A stretch of DNA of 64,000 nt from Phallusia mammillata (lineage: Eukaryota; Chordata; Ascidiacea; Phlebobranchia; Ascidiidae): contig QLIY01000011.1 of assembly GCA_003260075.1 (NCBI GenBank), positions 339,874-403,873 of the forward strand, in the 5' to 3' direction. The stretch's first letter is position 1, and every line of letters begins with the position of its first letter. The position numbers and the translations under genes were made by a program. Below, piece by piece: positions 1 through 12,200 of the stretch. The notes below the pieces were generated by a model, which searched no databases, was not told the DNA's origin, and saw only the letters and a program-made list of their open reading frames with translations.

Positions 1-83
1 ACAACACAAACTAGAGTAGCCGTTTGAAATTGAAAGTCCAACAACACTGAAACCTTGTGCACTAAACTTGTATTTTTTACCAG

Positions 84-1986
84 GGCTGATCGTACCGTGA
101 AAAAGCTTCTGGCTGATGCCAGCTTTAGCATGGAATCTGTCGGTTTCCTTCTCAACATGCAGGAGGAAGAGAAGGATGACAGTTGCGTGGTGCCAAGAGG
201 AGTCACCATCCCTTACACAAGATCAAAAGAAAAGAAATTTGTCTCCCTACAAGAATGTAAGTAAATAATGATTTGTTAAAAAAACTAAACACACAACTGC
301 ACAACAAACTCAAGTTTGTGCTGAAGCTAATTATAACAACATAAAGCAAGCAGTGAGAAAGGAAGGTTGTAACAAACGCAATATCAGCCTTCAAACCAGA
401 GGTGTAAGCCGGCCTGAAAATGTTGCCCGAGTCCGGCCCAAACCCTAAAGTACAAACCCCTTACGCCACCCAAACCAGGTTTTTAATCAAAGCTGGAATT
501 AGGCCAGAAACTTGGTGCTAATGTGTAAAATGACTCCCAGTGTGAAGACAGGCCCAAATTTTATTGAAACTCGAACCCGGAATACCAACCGAAAAGGCCC
601 GTCTTACAACATTTAACGTAGTGGTGAACTGCTTTGAACACGCAATTTATAACTGCAGTTACCTATATTCCGAATCATCAGAGCATAAACCACTAACCCA
701 TAGAACAAAGACCGTGTTTAAGTGTCTCGCTCTCAATAAGCTCGTCTTGTTTGTTAACTTTTAATAAAGTATATTTTTGTAACTTAACAAAGATATTATT
801 CCGTGTGCAAATAGCACTTACTGTTTTAACGTGAAAATGCATTGTTTCAGACGAAGAAGTGATGGATGACGAAATCAACTTGCTCCGTGACGCCATACGC
901 TTTTTACGCCGAGAGAAAAAGAACGCAGTGACCACCGTTGAGGTAAGTTGGCTTTTAACTATGTTTACCAACCAACTAACCTTTACTCATTACCCCTTTG
1001 CTTTGAATGTCAAACATTTGTTTTGTTTTTACATTTTCTGAGCACTTTCTTCTCCGTTGGTTTGTAAGTGATTTGGCGCAATCTGGCACCACAGGCCATT
1101 GTTACGATAAAGTCATACTAGCGCGAAAATAACTTGTCTGTACACTCAAAACTATTACAAATACACATTTGATGTGGTACCCTTCACTCGATAATGTTGC
1201 ACTATGAATTTCCTGTTGCCCAAAACAGCAAACTTATTTAACGTGGCGTGTACCGCGACCAACAGTACTTATAGACTAGGCTTTAGTTGCTGGGATGCAT
1301 TTACCTGTAATGGATGCGGCTTCCTTAAACGTCCCGTGATTTGCAGGAGCCAATGGACGAAGACAACCTGTGTACGATCTGCTACGCTAACCTTGTCTCA
1401 GTTGTGTTTAATCCCTGTCAACACACATCCTGCAAGTGAGTGCTTATAGATACATTTTAACTTTTTAGACCAGTGGTTTTTAAAGTGGGTCTGTCTTACA
1501 GCACAACAGTAGTTTTATGAACTTCTACCTTTTTGTAAGTGTTCGCAATTAGATATCCAACAGGCAACATGATCATTGACAATCGCATTTTTTGTAAATC
1601 TAATATGGACATGAACTACTATTTCCGATTTGTTTAATTAACGAAAGATTCTGTAATTTATAGAAACGCTTTTCATATACGTTTTATCCTTCACGCCCGG
1701 TTTGCTTTATTTGTGTATAGCCTAACTCAACAAACAATTATTTGAAACCTTATTGGAAGCGGAAGTGGCGTTGAAATAATGCTGCCTTTGGGGTAAAGTT
1801 TTCTAAAATATCTTCAAAGAAAAAACTGTAATTTATGCTCTTCGCTGCAGAACGTGCATTAAACAACAAATGATGACCAGCAAAGAGTGCTTCTACTGCA
1901 AAGCCGTCGTTGAATCGTTGGATGAAATAAACGAGCAACCGTCAATTACTCTCGCAGCCGGGCCGTCGTTCTCGGGGTCGCACTGA
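84..1986 (+). CDS. RNF123: E3 ubiquitin ligase RNF123 (KPC1), 3' exons only
   Basis: Four terminal coding exons can be spliced in phase: 84-256, 851-942, 1347-1435 and 1851-1986 (stop TGA 1984-1986). Earlier exons lie outside the window. The last two exons encode a C-terminal RING finger: C-x2-C (LCTICY), then CQHTSCKTC, then ECFYC, which together give the C3HC4 zinc ligands. The core matches the C-terminal RING of vertebrate RNF123, which has CPICY and GHKSCKAC at the same places, and the protein ends about 25 residues after it, as in the family. RNF123 is the catalytic subunit of the KPC complex (with UBAC1/KPC2), which ubiquitinates p27Kip1 and NF-kB1 p105 in the cytoplasm; that is family knowledge. 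The upstream exons (residues such as LLADASFSMESVGFLL) are helical and agree with the region before the RING. Identity is quite sure; the SPRY domain is off-window. Confidence 0.88.
400..590. repeat. Diverged dispersed repeat (GC-rich 'cccgaaccc' family)
   Basis: This stretch of RNF123 intron 1 carries pieces such as gcccgagtccggcccaaacc and ttttattgaaactcgaaccc. They resemble segments near 20150-20335 and 35150-35370. Family and ends are not clear. Confidence 0.3.
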
Positions 1987-3515
1987 TGCATTAACTTTTC
2001 GTAATGCCAATGAAATTCAATAACTATACTATACATGTGCTTTGTTAATGTTTCTTTTTTTGCGTCGCCGCCTGTTTTGTTTTCGCGTCAAAAGCATTTG
2101 TTTACAACGTTTCGTGTTGCTACATGCCGAAATTGCAACGTGGGCGCCCTGATTTATGTCAAATTTATTTTGAATGCATCCTGTTCATCTCTTTTAGCCG
2201 CTAGGGTTCGCTACGGAGCATTTTCTTGGCAAATGCTTTTTGTGTCTGTGCAGTTTAATGCACGTTACGATGCGCTGCACTTTGTCGGACCCTTTTTTAG
2301 TTGAATTCTTCTGCACATGAGTGTTGTGCGCTCGATGTTTCGTAGGTCAGTATAGGTCGAATAGCGCTATTAAAAAAACTTTTGCCGTTTCTAGTATAGG
2401 TCTGCAAGCTATGCTCAAACGCATACCATTTGAAAACGATCCTCTAAGTTACCTGGTTTTATTTTTGTTAAGCAACGGCTAATGTTATGATCTTTTCTTA
2501 CTCCTCTATGTTCATCTCAGAATTTGCACGTTGATCCGTACCAGGGGTTTATTTTGAGTTGAAAATGAACTGACAGCCTTTGGCGCGACTTGAGGTCACT
2601 TATTCCATTGTAATGTGCACGTTACTGCAATTTTGTACAAGTAATTTTTCACTTTTAAACTCATCATGGCCTGCACTGTGGCACTTCAACGGGTTTCGCA
2701 ATCAAAAACGTCGTTTCTGGGTTGTCTTCCTAAACAACCTTTTACTTTATTAAGTCAATTGACATTTTAACCCATACAATAGGAACATTTTCTGTTTTTC
2801 GTTGCGCTTCTACATAATTTTCAAACAAATTGAGTTTTTCTACGGCACATGGTCCAAGCATGGCGCACGGTTAGATCTGGAAGAAGTTTAAACCTTTGTC
2901 GCCTAAATAAACGTGTCTTTTTACGGTGATTTTATGTTACAGATTAAATCGCTATGTTCAAAATCACCAAACATTTGCGCGATTTGCTGCGAATTCTTTC
3001 TTGTACTTTTGTCGTGTTGTCTTCTTTGTGTTTGTTCTATGCTCTTCGTTGTCTTACTTTGTGCCCGTTGTTTTATGCAAATAAGCTGGTTAACTATGTT
3101 TTCATGCAATAGCCGACACTTGGAAAAAGACAACTCCATACACGGTGCCTTTTTAATTTTTAAAACACTATCTTGGTATTCAATAAGTTCCGATTATATT
3201 TTAATGGTAAACCAACATTCTATGTGTGATTTTTAAATGATTTCATCCCTAACAAACATATAGCCTACTAAAGGCTTATGTCGTCGGTGCAAAACAATGG
3301 ATTTTTGTCACTTTTCTTACTTCCAATGGTTCGATGTCCCAAGTTTTTGTCAAGTGAACTTGTCCAGTCTTTGTGTAAACTGTGTTTTCGTAAATTTACG
3401 ACTCTCCTATTGTTCGCTGCCGGAAATGTTGACTGTTGACGTTTTCTGCTGGCTTCGTCTACTTTCAGTATTAAAACGGATTTTCGAACAAACAACAAAG
3501 TGCTCATGGTAGCCT

Positions 3516-3742
3516 ACAAAGATTTCATGCAAGTTGGAAGTCACAGGTTATTGTTGCGCCAATGATAGCCTATATTTTTGTCCAGCAGCCCAGGTCAGAC
3601 GCAAGACGATTTTATATGAAAACACCCCCCCCCCACAAAGATTTCATGCAAGTTGGAAGTCACAGGTTATTGTTGCGCCAATAATAGCCTATATTTTTGT
3701 TCAGCAGCCCAGGTCAGACGCAAGACGATTTTATATGAAAAC
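3516..3742. repeat. 108-bp duplication around a 10-C run
   Basis: Copy 1 (3516-3623) and copy 2 (3635-3742) differ at two positions by eye. Between them sit one A and a run of exactly ten C (3625-3634). No gene is affected. The pattern recurs across the window and is read as an assembly join of two alleles. Confidence 0.85.
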
Positions 3743-4144
3743 GAAGCGGAACATGCGCAAATTCTCATGATGAGTTTTGTTTTTGTCTGACAGTAGTTTC
3801 ACTAAAATGAGACAATTGTCTTTGTTTCCAGACGAACAAACTTTCACCAGCATATTTTGTGAACTGCGAAAGGCTTATGGGGTAATTCCCCTTTTGGACC
3901 AAACGTTCTTTTCAGATAATCCAAACTAGTGGAGTGTTTTTTGGTGTATGAAATCGTTACCTTTTAAAATTAGAACAAATAGGTATTTAAATTAATTGCA
4001 TAAAAATTTAGTATTATTTTTTTATGTCGTGATAATCAATAATTATGCTCAAAAGTTGTTTATATTTTTTTTAAATATTCTCTGGTAGAGGATTTTAAAA
4101 TAGTTTTCTTCTGAGAGTCATTTAAATTCTTGAAATGGTTTGAA

Positions 4145-5750
4145 GTGGACAGTGGGCGTCTCTTATGTTTGTTTTGTGGATTTTGTGAGCTGCAGTCTTT
4201 AGGAAGTTTCCTTTAACTTCTTAACATGTTGTCGAGCAATAAGATCGATGTTTGTACTATGCAGAAGTGCAGATAAAGTATTTTAAATTAGTTAAGACGT
4301 TTTGTCGATAAACGTCCAACGAAGTTTTATTGTGTTGATTGTTTTCCTTTTTGATTACTTACAGTATTTAGTGTAGCATATCAGATAAGCATTTCTTAGT
4401 GTTGTCTATGCAAAGTTTTTCCAGTAATTTTTTTTTGGATCAACCATATTAATTTAAGGTTGGTTTGTTTGTTTACATTTCTTAGATTTTTTTTCACCAC
4501 AGTTCCCCTTTGAAAAAAGCTGCCAGTAGTTTGGAAAGTGGTGTTGAATATGCATGATACCAAAGTCCCTAGTAGTAATTACTACTTTGTGTTAATTACC
4601 TTTTTCTGCAACAAAATTTATAAACATTGGCTTTAGTTTAGATTAGACCACCAGTCAATGTTCACAGAAATGTCAATGATTATGACTTGTTGTACATTTT
4701 TTTTTAATATATTTTGTTTAAGATCCTCAAGAAACAGAGAAAAAATCGAGACCTTATGTCTCCTGTAAAAATCAAAAAAATCCAGCTGCTCTTTTGCTAC
4801 TGCTTGTGTTTCAATTTTGCTTCCAGTGTGCTTTGTTTAGACCAGGGGTTCCCAACCTTTTTACGATCTCGCACCACTTGGACGCTCGGTACTGCCACAT
4901 GTACCACTTCTTGCAGAACGACTTATAAACGAATCATATTTTAATATTGGCCTACTAAAATAACACTAAAGCACCACAACTAAATGTCATGAGATTTTTG
5001 TTTACTGTCCACTAATTAGTCGATGTGCGGTGTTTATTTGCCAACAGCGCACCGAAAGTCATTTCCGGGCGCGCCCAGTCGGTTTCGATTTTTTGATTTA
5101 ATGTTTATCATGACTGAAAATCCCTGCTCGCATTCCCACGTGGAAGGGAAAATCAGTAGCTGTGGAACAGCATGGGAAGCTAGCATTGAATATGAAGAGG
5201 CCATACTGAGCCTCTAGTTTATTAGAACATTCCTTGTGTAGGTCTTTGTGAGAAAAAATACGGAAGCTACTTGCGTACCACCTGAAAAACCTTCGCGCAC
5301 CACTAGTGGTTTGCGTACCGCAGGTTGGGAACCCCTGGTTTAGATTGCCTTCTTTCATTCCTGAATTGGTGACTTTTGACACTCATTGTGCTTTGTTGCT
5401 CAATGTATAATCACCAATCTAAAGTAGCTATTTTTATGTGTTTGTTAAACCCCCCCCCCGTGGACAGTGGGCGTCTCTTATGTTTGTTTTGTGGATTTTG
5501 TGAGCTGTAGTCTTTAGGAAGTTTCCTTTTACTTCTTAGCATGTTGTCGAGCAATAAGATATATGTTTGTACTGTGCAGAAGTGCAGATAAAATATTTTA
5601 AATTAGTTAAGACGTTTTGTTGATAAACGTCCAACGAAGTTTTATTGTGTTGATTGTTTTCCTTTCCCCCCCCCCTACTTACAGTATTTAGTGTAGCATA
5701 TCAGACAAGCATTTCTTAGTGTTGTCTATGCAAAGATTTACCAGTAATTT
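4145..5750. repeat. About 290-bp duplication, copies 1 kb apart, with two 10-C runs
   Basis: Copy 1 (4145-4430) begins gtggacagtgggcgtctctt and reappears at 5460-5750, directly after ten C (5450-5459). Copy 2 is itself broken by a second ten-C run (5666-5675) where copy 1 reads ttttgat. The short string tttttatgtgtttgtta occurs both just before the first C run and just after copy 2. The 1-kb spacer holds the MITE at 4843-5337, so one haplotype may lack the MITE. Confidence 0.75.
4843..5337. mobile_element. hAT-type MITE, 495 bp
   Basis: Terminal inverted repeats caggggttcccaacc and ggttgggaacccctg bound a 495-bp element. It is flanked by an 8-bp target duplication, gtttagac / gtttagat (7 of 8 identical). 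The 8-bp duplication and the CAGGGG...CCCCTG ends are typical of non-autonomous hAT elements. No transposase frame is present. Confidence 0.85.
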
Positions 5751-6298
5751 GATTTTTATGTGTTTGTTAGAAAAAACAAAAAAATCTAGATATTAGGGAA
5801 TCACAGCTTGTGTAAGCAAATCTTTTGAATGTATATTTACAGATGCATGATTGTAAACCCAATATTTTGTTTTTAAAACCTATGGGGTACCATATTTGTT
5901 TCTAACATTTTAAATCCTAGAGATAAAGATTTAATGTATTAAATGTTGCTTCCTGCGATAGGTCAAATTTGCCTAATTATGTAGCAGTGTTATCAATAAT
6001 TTAAAAAGCTAATCATGTTTTTAAGACATACCACAGTTAATATGATATAAGGTTGCATAAATTATTTTTAAATTGTATTTGTTAGTTTATGATTTTACCC
6101 TGCAATTTTGTAGGATCGTTTTGGTTACACGGCTGTAATCACTATAATTCAATTGAAATTTGTTTGTTATGTTACTTAATCATCAAATATCACCAGCAAT
6201 TTTTTACAGTTTCCTTTTTTCAGGTTCTATTTGATTTTAGAAGTAGTGTGTTGCTTGTAACCGTATCTTTATAATTCTTGTATATTGTCGATGTCAAA

Positions 6299-9200
6299 AT
6301 GAAGAGGTTTTTCAAAAAGAAGAAATCCGCCTCGGAAACTGGAAGTTTAGCGAGCGGTGGCAAATCAGAATCTGGCTACAACATTCAAACTAAAAAGGAA
6401 TTAACCAAACTCCACAAAGCTGCTTTCACAGGAGATTTATCAAAGTTGAAATCTCTTCTCAAAAAGGGAGATGTTAATCAGCTTGACAAAGAAAACAGGC
6501 AAGTAAAACTAATTTGTTAAAAGAAGCAGTGCTGTTAGTTTAGTTGTACTTTTCAATGCAGTTCAAAACGTTTGAACATAAGAGGCTTCATTCGGCTTTA
6601 CGTTTTTTTCAGAATTTTATGTTGATAAATCTACCATTGGGATCTGGTTTAGGCTGAGTTTCAGACTTACGATTTTAGGTTTTGGCCCTAATTAATGATT
6701 CCAGACGTGCACTTTTGGTTTTTGGCAACAATTTTGGTTTCAAGATTGCATTTTTTAGCTTGGCTCACCTACAGCTCTTAAAAAAAGTATCACAATAGGA
6801 TTTAAAATGATGTATTTGTTACTTTATGCATGTAGGACACCGCTTCATCTTGCTTGTAGCAATGGAAAGATAGATGCAATCATCATGCTTGCTGGTCAAC
6901 ATGGTTGCAACCTTAATCTGTGTGACAATGATAAACGCTCCCCACTCATGATTTTAGTTCAGTGTCAATTTTACAACTGCATGAATGTTCTCCTACAGAA
7001 AGGTAGGAACAATAATACCCAACACATTATTTTTAAGATGGAGTGTTTTTTATCCCTTTATATTTCACATTTATCCTGGGTATGTTACAATGAACACAGT
7101 GCTTTAAATAAATAAAAACTTTATCTGTCTGCTTCTTTGATCAAGATTTGGCAAGATTGCCAAACTTTGTTTTCACTTTTTTCTAACTAGATTTATATGT
7201 TCAAAATATCTCAGGAAAAAACAAAATGACAAACAAGATAGGATCACATATATACTATAAAAATAAATTGGTTTCCATAATCTTTTTTTGATGGCATTCT
7301 ACGTTTACAAAACTGAACCTATCTGTCTTGTACAGCAAGATTTTCAGAAACACAATTTTTATTCCTTCTTTAAGAAAAGCAAATGGGAACAGAATAGCGA
7401 TTGTAAAGTGATGCTAACCTATATCTTAATTCTTCATTTCAATTTCAATTAAATTTAAACACATGCTCACCTGTTTTTGAAACATGAATATATATGTTTT
7501 CATAGTGTACACATATGTAGACGTTTTTCAGAAGAATATTTTCCAGTTAGAGTTATGTGTAATAGCAAGTAGCCCCTTCTTGTGTAATATTTACAACACA
7601 GCACAGTTTTGTCACAAAATACATTTTATAATTTCTTTGACCTGAACATAACATTTGATTTAAAGATGCTGATGTCAATTTATCGGACATCAATGGCAAC
7701 ACTGCCCTCCATCTTGCTGCCAGCATTCCCAGCAGTGACTTGTGCATTTCTCTGATTGACTACCATGCTGATGTTCATGCAAAGAATAAGGTACATTGTA
7801 AAGATACATGTGAATATGTAAAAAGGAAAAGGCTGAACTACATTAAATTTCTTCCCCCCCCCCATCGTAGGGGTTCGGCCGTTATAAAAAGGTTAAGAAC
7901 CACTGTTCTAAACCAAGTTTTTTATATAATTTTAACAAAATAATATTATTGTCTACAAATTGTGTAACTTTTATATTTATTAACAGTGATACCAACGTTG
8001 TATCACTATTCAATTGGTTTCATTACTTTGTGCCATTTGCACTTTTCGATAACTACAAATTAACTGAGTTAGAATGTAAGGGCATGAAAGAATGTTGAAG
8101 TGTTACCACTTGACTCTTGGAAGTCACTTTGATGAGTTTCCTCTTAAACTGGTGGCAATTGGCCCATTGATGATCTTAGAATTGTCGCTTAAGTTTTGCT
8201 ATTTGTTTGTGTAGGATGGTTCAACACCACTGCATCTGGCATCATCAGCAGCGGAGTCGGAAAATGTGATAAAAACCTTGCTGGATGATGGAGCACAAAT
8301 TAATGCAAAAGACAACAACGGAAAGTAGGTTTGCATTTTTATTGGTGCAAAAACAACTTTTTTCAAAAAAATGATGTTTTGTTCTGTGATTGAATGCAAC
8401 CCCCCCCCCTTTCATTACTTTGTGCCATTTGCACTTTTCGATAACTACAAATTAACTGAGTTAGAATGTAAGAGCATGAAAGAATGTTGAAGTGTTACCA
8501 CTTGACTCTTGGAAGTCACTTTGATGAGTTTCCTCTTAAACTGGTGGCAATTGACCTATTGAAGATCTTAGAATTGTCGTTTAAGGTATACTGTTTGTTT
8601 GTGTAGGATGGTTCAACACCACTTCATCTGGCATCATCAGTCCCCCCCCCCTATATATAAATGGTACATTGTGATTTTAATGAAACATGGTTTTATACTC
8701 GAGCATACTAAAAAATTTGAATAAAAATTCTAAGTTTCAGCGGTCTTCCTACCAATGACATTTAAATCTGAAAGCAGTCTTGTAAATTCCACACTATTAT
8801 TGTATCCAACTCTGATATTTACTCTGTAAACAAACTGTGCATATGGTACATCCTGACAATGTCTATGTCACATATTCACAATCTTTTGTTTTCATACACC
8901 CATGGATATAAACAGAAAAGATTACCTAGAATAGTCCAGTACCTTTGGAGGGATATATTTGGGCATTATATATAAGTGTACTCTGTTGATATTTAAGCAC
9001 ATCAGTGCTATGCTGTAGCACACAAGACCACAGACATCTTAGGTCCTCTTTCAGCCCTTTAAAAAATATTTTACATTCCACACATACATTATATTTCTTC
9101 TCCCTACCCAGTGGAATGGTATTTGCGTAGTTTATTTTACGTCCAGTGGGTAAAATAGCAGAAATGGTTTACTTATATGACATATAATATGACTGAATAT

Positions 9201-12200
9201 AGATCGGGTTTCATATTCATTTTGTGTTCACTTGTGAGTTGTGACAATAATAACAAAGAATCTATTGTTTTGATAAGAAGTGTGTGTCAGGCATTTGGTG
9301 TGGCACCCAAACATATGTGTCATAACTGAATGAATTTTTTGTTAGGTCCGTGTATATTGTTCCCCGGCTAAAAGTTTACTATGACAAAAGATTGCTCTAT
9401 TTTGATTGTAACTGTTTTGTGAGGGGACACAATTTTGTGGTATGTTTTTAATATTTTCAGCAACTGTTTTATCTTTCCCACATTATGAACCAAGTCAGAT
9501 TGAGTTTATGCCCAAAAACTATTTTTATCCATGCAAGGTCTTTTTTAAATTTGTAATGCAAAACTTTGTTGATATAGTATTCAATAGTTATGATAAATAA
9601 ACCAATTATTTTTATTTTTGTCAATTTTTAGGACTCCGCTGATGCTGGCTGCAAGCAGAGGTCACCTGGAAGTTGTGAAAGATCTTCTAAGCCAAGGAGC
9701 GGATTCATCACTTAGAGATGCAAAAGGATGGTGTGCAGATGACTATGCTAGCATGAGTGGCCATCATCCGTGAGTATTATGTTTCCAATTCTGCAACAAA
9801 GCACTAATTTTAGGATTTTATGTTACATCAGCTTTTTACAAAATATTACCAAGGGGCTTTTGACAACTTTATGTTGCATCAGGTTTGCTGGAAATGTTTA
9901 TATTCGTTTTAAAAAAATTATGTCCTCTATGTCTATCTGGAGTTTGCCATAGTTTTTTAATGAAATACTATTTTTTTCTTAAAGGTGTTTTTTCACATAT
10001 TTAATGCTTATATTGCAGAATCTCACATGTTATTGTGGAGCACTCGGTAAAACAAAAGAAAACCCCATCGCGACAGTCACTTCAAAATGTCAGTACCGGT
10101 TCGGGCAGTCGGTTGTATGAAGACATTCCTGCGGTGTCTGTTGGAAACAAGAAAACACCTATTGAGAGTTCTTCAAACTTTTTAGTTGGAGGACCAGCAA
10201 TGGATGCGGGAGGTAAATAATTTGTGCACAAACGTATGAAACAGAACAAAAATATATTTCTTTTCTGTACATGGAAAAGGTTTTATTAAAACTGTAAACT
10301 TATTTTATTGCCTTATTATGGAATTATTAATGATGATTTATAAACATAATTGTAGAAGGCACATACAATAGTTGACATATGAAACTTCAACTGTGCACCA
10401 ACTACAACTGAACAAACTTGAATGCCATTTTAGCAAGTTGCTACTTGCCACATGGACAAAATTACACATACATAAATAAGACACAACTGTTTAACTCAGC
10501 TGGGGGCAAAAGTTAATTAAAACAATTGTGAATGCTTTAGATCTTTCACAAGATGATGAATCACAGACTGTTAGCAGAATTTCCGATAAAGACTCATGGA
10601 ACTCGGATTCTGACAGTTCACCACCTCAGGTATAGTTACACTTTTTTGTGTGTGTTTAAATGGCTAGGTTAGATACAAACACAATTTTAACATCCAGTAA
10701 TTAATTACAAAACAATGCAATAATGAAAACATGTTACAATATTTTTTTTAATTTTAATTTTGTTGTACAGAAATCTAGGCTGGGAAAAAATGCTGGAGCG
10801 CCAAAAGTAAATGTAGCACAGTTTTTAAAGCAACGAGAACAAAACAAAAACCAGCCATCAAGCTCTTCTGCCAACCAATCACCTATAACTGCAAAACCCC
10901 AATCCGTTTTTTCTGCAAAATCACCCTCCAAGGATAACATGGAAGTAACAGACTCACCTTCTCAAAACACTGCTCTGCGATCTCGTGGATATGCGAGTAA
11001 TTCCCAGAAAGGTGGCCAAGTTTCACCTGCCAAACCCCCTTTACCTAAAGGGAGGAGCAATGGAATGCAAAGTCCAGCTCTTCATCAGAGAGGAACTCAA
11101 GATGATGATGAGGACTCACCATGGGACAGTGAAGAGGAAAGTGATGGTGATGTACAAGAACAGATGAAAGATGATGCAGTGACTTCACCTGCAAGACATA
11201 CAAAACCAAGCAGAGGTCAGAGTTTAATAGATATGTTAGAAGTTTGAAAATAACATTAGAACGTATTGAAAGAAAATAACTGTATTGAAAACCTTTTCAG
11301 CCTTATGCTCATCGCATACCACATCACAACTTTTTTCTATCGCTGTGTACTACCAAAACCCTTCAAATGGTTAGACCAAGTGATAGGCCTATTTTTCTTG
11401 TCTAGCCTGAAACTAAGGCTGATCAGTTGGGTCAGTTAAATTGCAATTATTGATAGCTACTCACGTATCACCTAAAAAGCTCTAGTGTATTACCAATGGT
11501 GCGCATACCACTGGTTGAGAACCACCGGTATTGTTATGATGCGGCAAGTTTGATTTTTTTTTTGCAGACATTATCAATGAACTTGGACTTAGTGCTGCTG
11601 ACATCAACCAGATATATGACAACAATGAATCTGACATGAGTTCAATGCGGAGTCAGTCACCTGAAAAACCGACTCCTTCAACACCCATCTACAGTCAGGT
11701 ACAGAGGAAAAAGAAATTATCACTTGATCAATCCGACTCAGAAGAAAATTCATCCTCCTGGGATGATGAATCCGATATAGAAGAGGGACCAAGGGATAAG
11801 CAAGGTTAGATTTTAATTATTTTTACCCTACGATTTGCGTGACTTAATATAGGGCAGCTTACTTTTTGAATGTCATGACTAGTTTTTAACCGCCCTGTGT
11901 TTTGGCATAATATGCGTTCTGTTTCGTTTGCATGTAGACGTTTTTACAATAATTTCCTAATGTCACAACGTTAGGCCTAAATTCGATGGCGTTTTAGCCT
12001 ACATTCGATTTAACACCTTACATTCAAGGGCAGTTAAAAATCGATGTAAATACGAAATGTAAAAGAAACGTTATTTTAAGTGTAAGTTTTAATGGCAAGT
12101 TGTGGTGCGAAAGATGAACAAATAGTTGTGGGAACGACTGCTTTTGGGATTACAGCAAAATTTGGTCCTAACATTATAATTAAGGTTCACTCGGTGCAAG

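Larger units (their letters stand above)
1987..6298. other. RNF123 3' flank and 5' flank of the ANKRD26-like gene
   Basis: No conserved coding exon was found on either strand. The T-rich stretch 2035-3510 has short open frames with no recognisable motif. The segment contains one hAT MITE (4843-5337) and two duplicated segments joined by poly-C (3516-3742 and 4145-5750). An AATAAA at 2906-2911 could be the RNF123 poly(A) signal but lies 920 nt past the stop. The start of the ANKRD26-like transcript must lie in the right part; no TATA box can be assigned. Confidence 0.5.

Noticed and set aside
2035-3236. Short hydrophobic open frames downstream of RNF123
   Set aside because: The region is T-rich, which by itself gives F/L/V-rich frames; there are no domains and no flanking splice sites of note.
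3534-3770. 78-aa open frame across the 3.6-kb duplication
   Set aside because: It runs through the C run and has no conserved residues or splice context.
8018-8640. CRISPR-like or satellite array from repeated blocks
   Set aside because: Only two copies, no regular spacer series, and the host is plainly a eukaryote.
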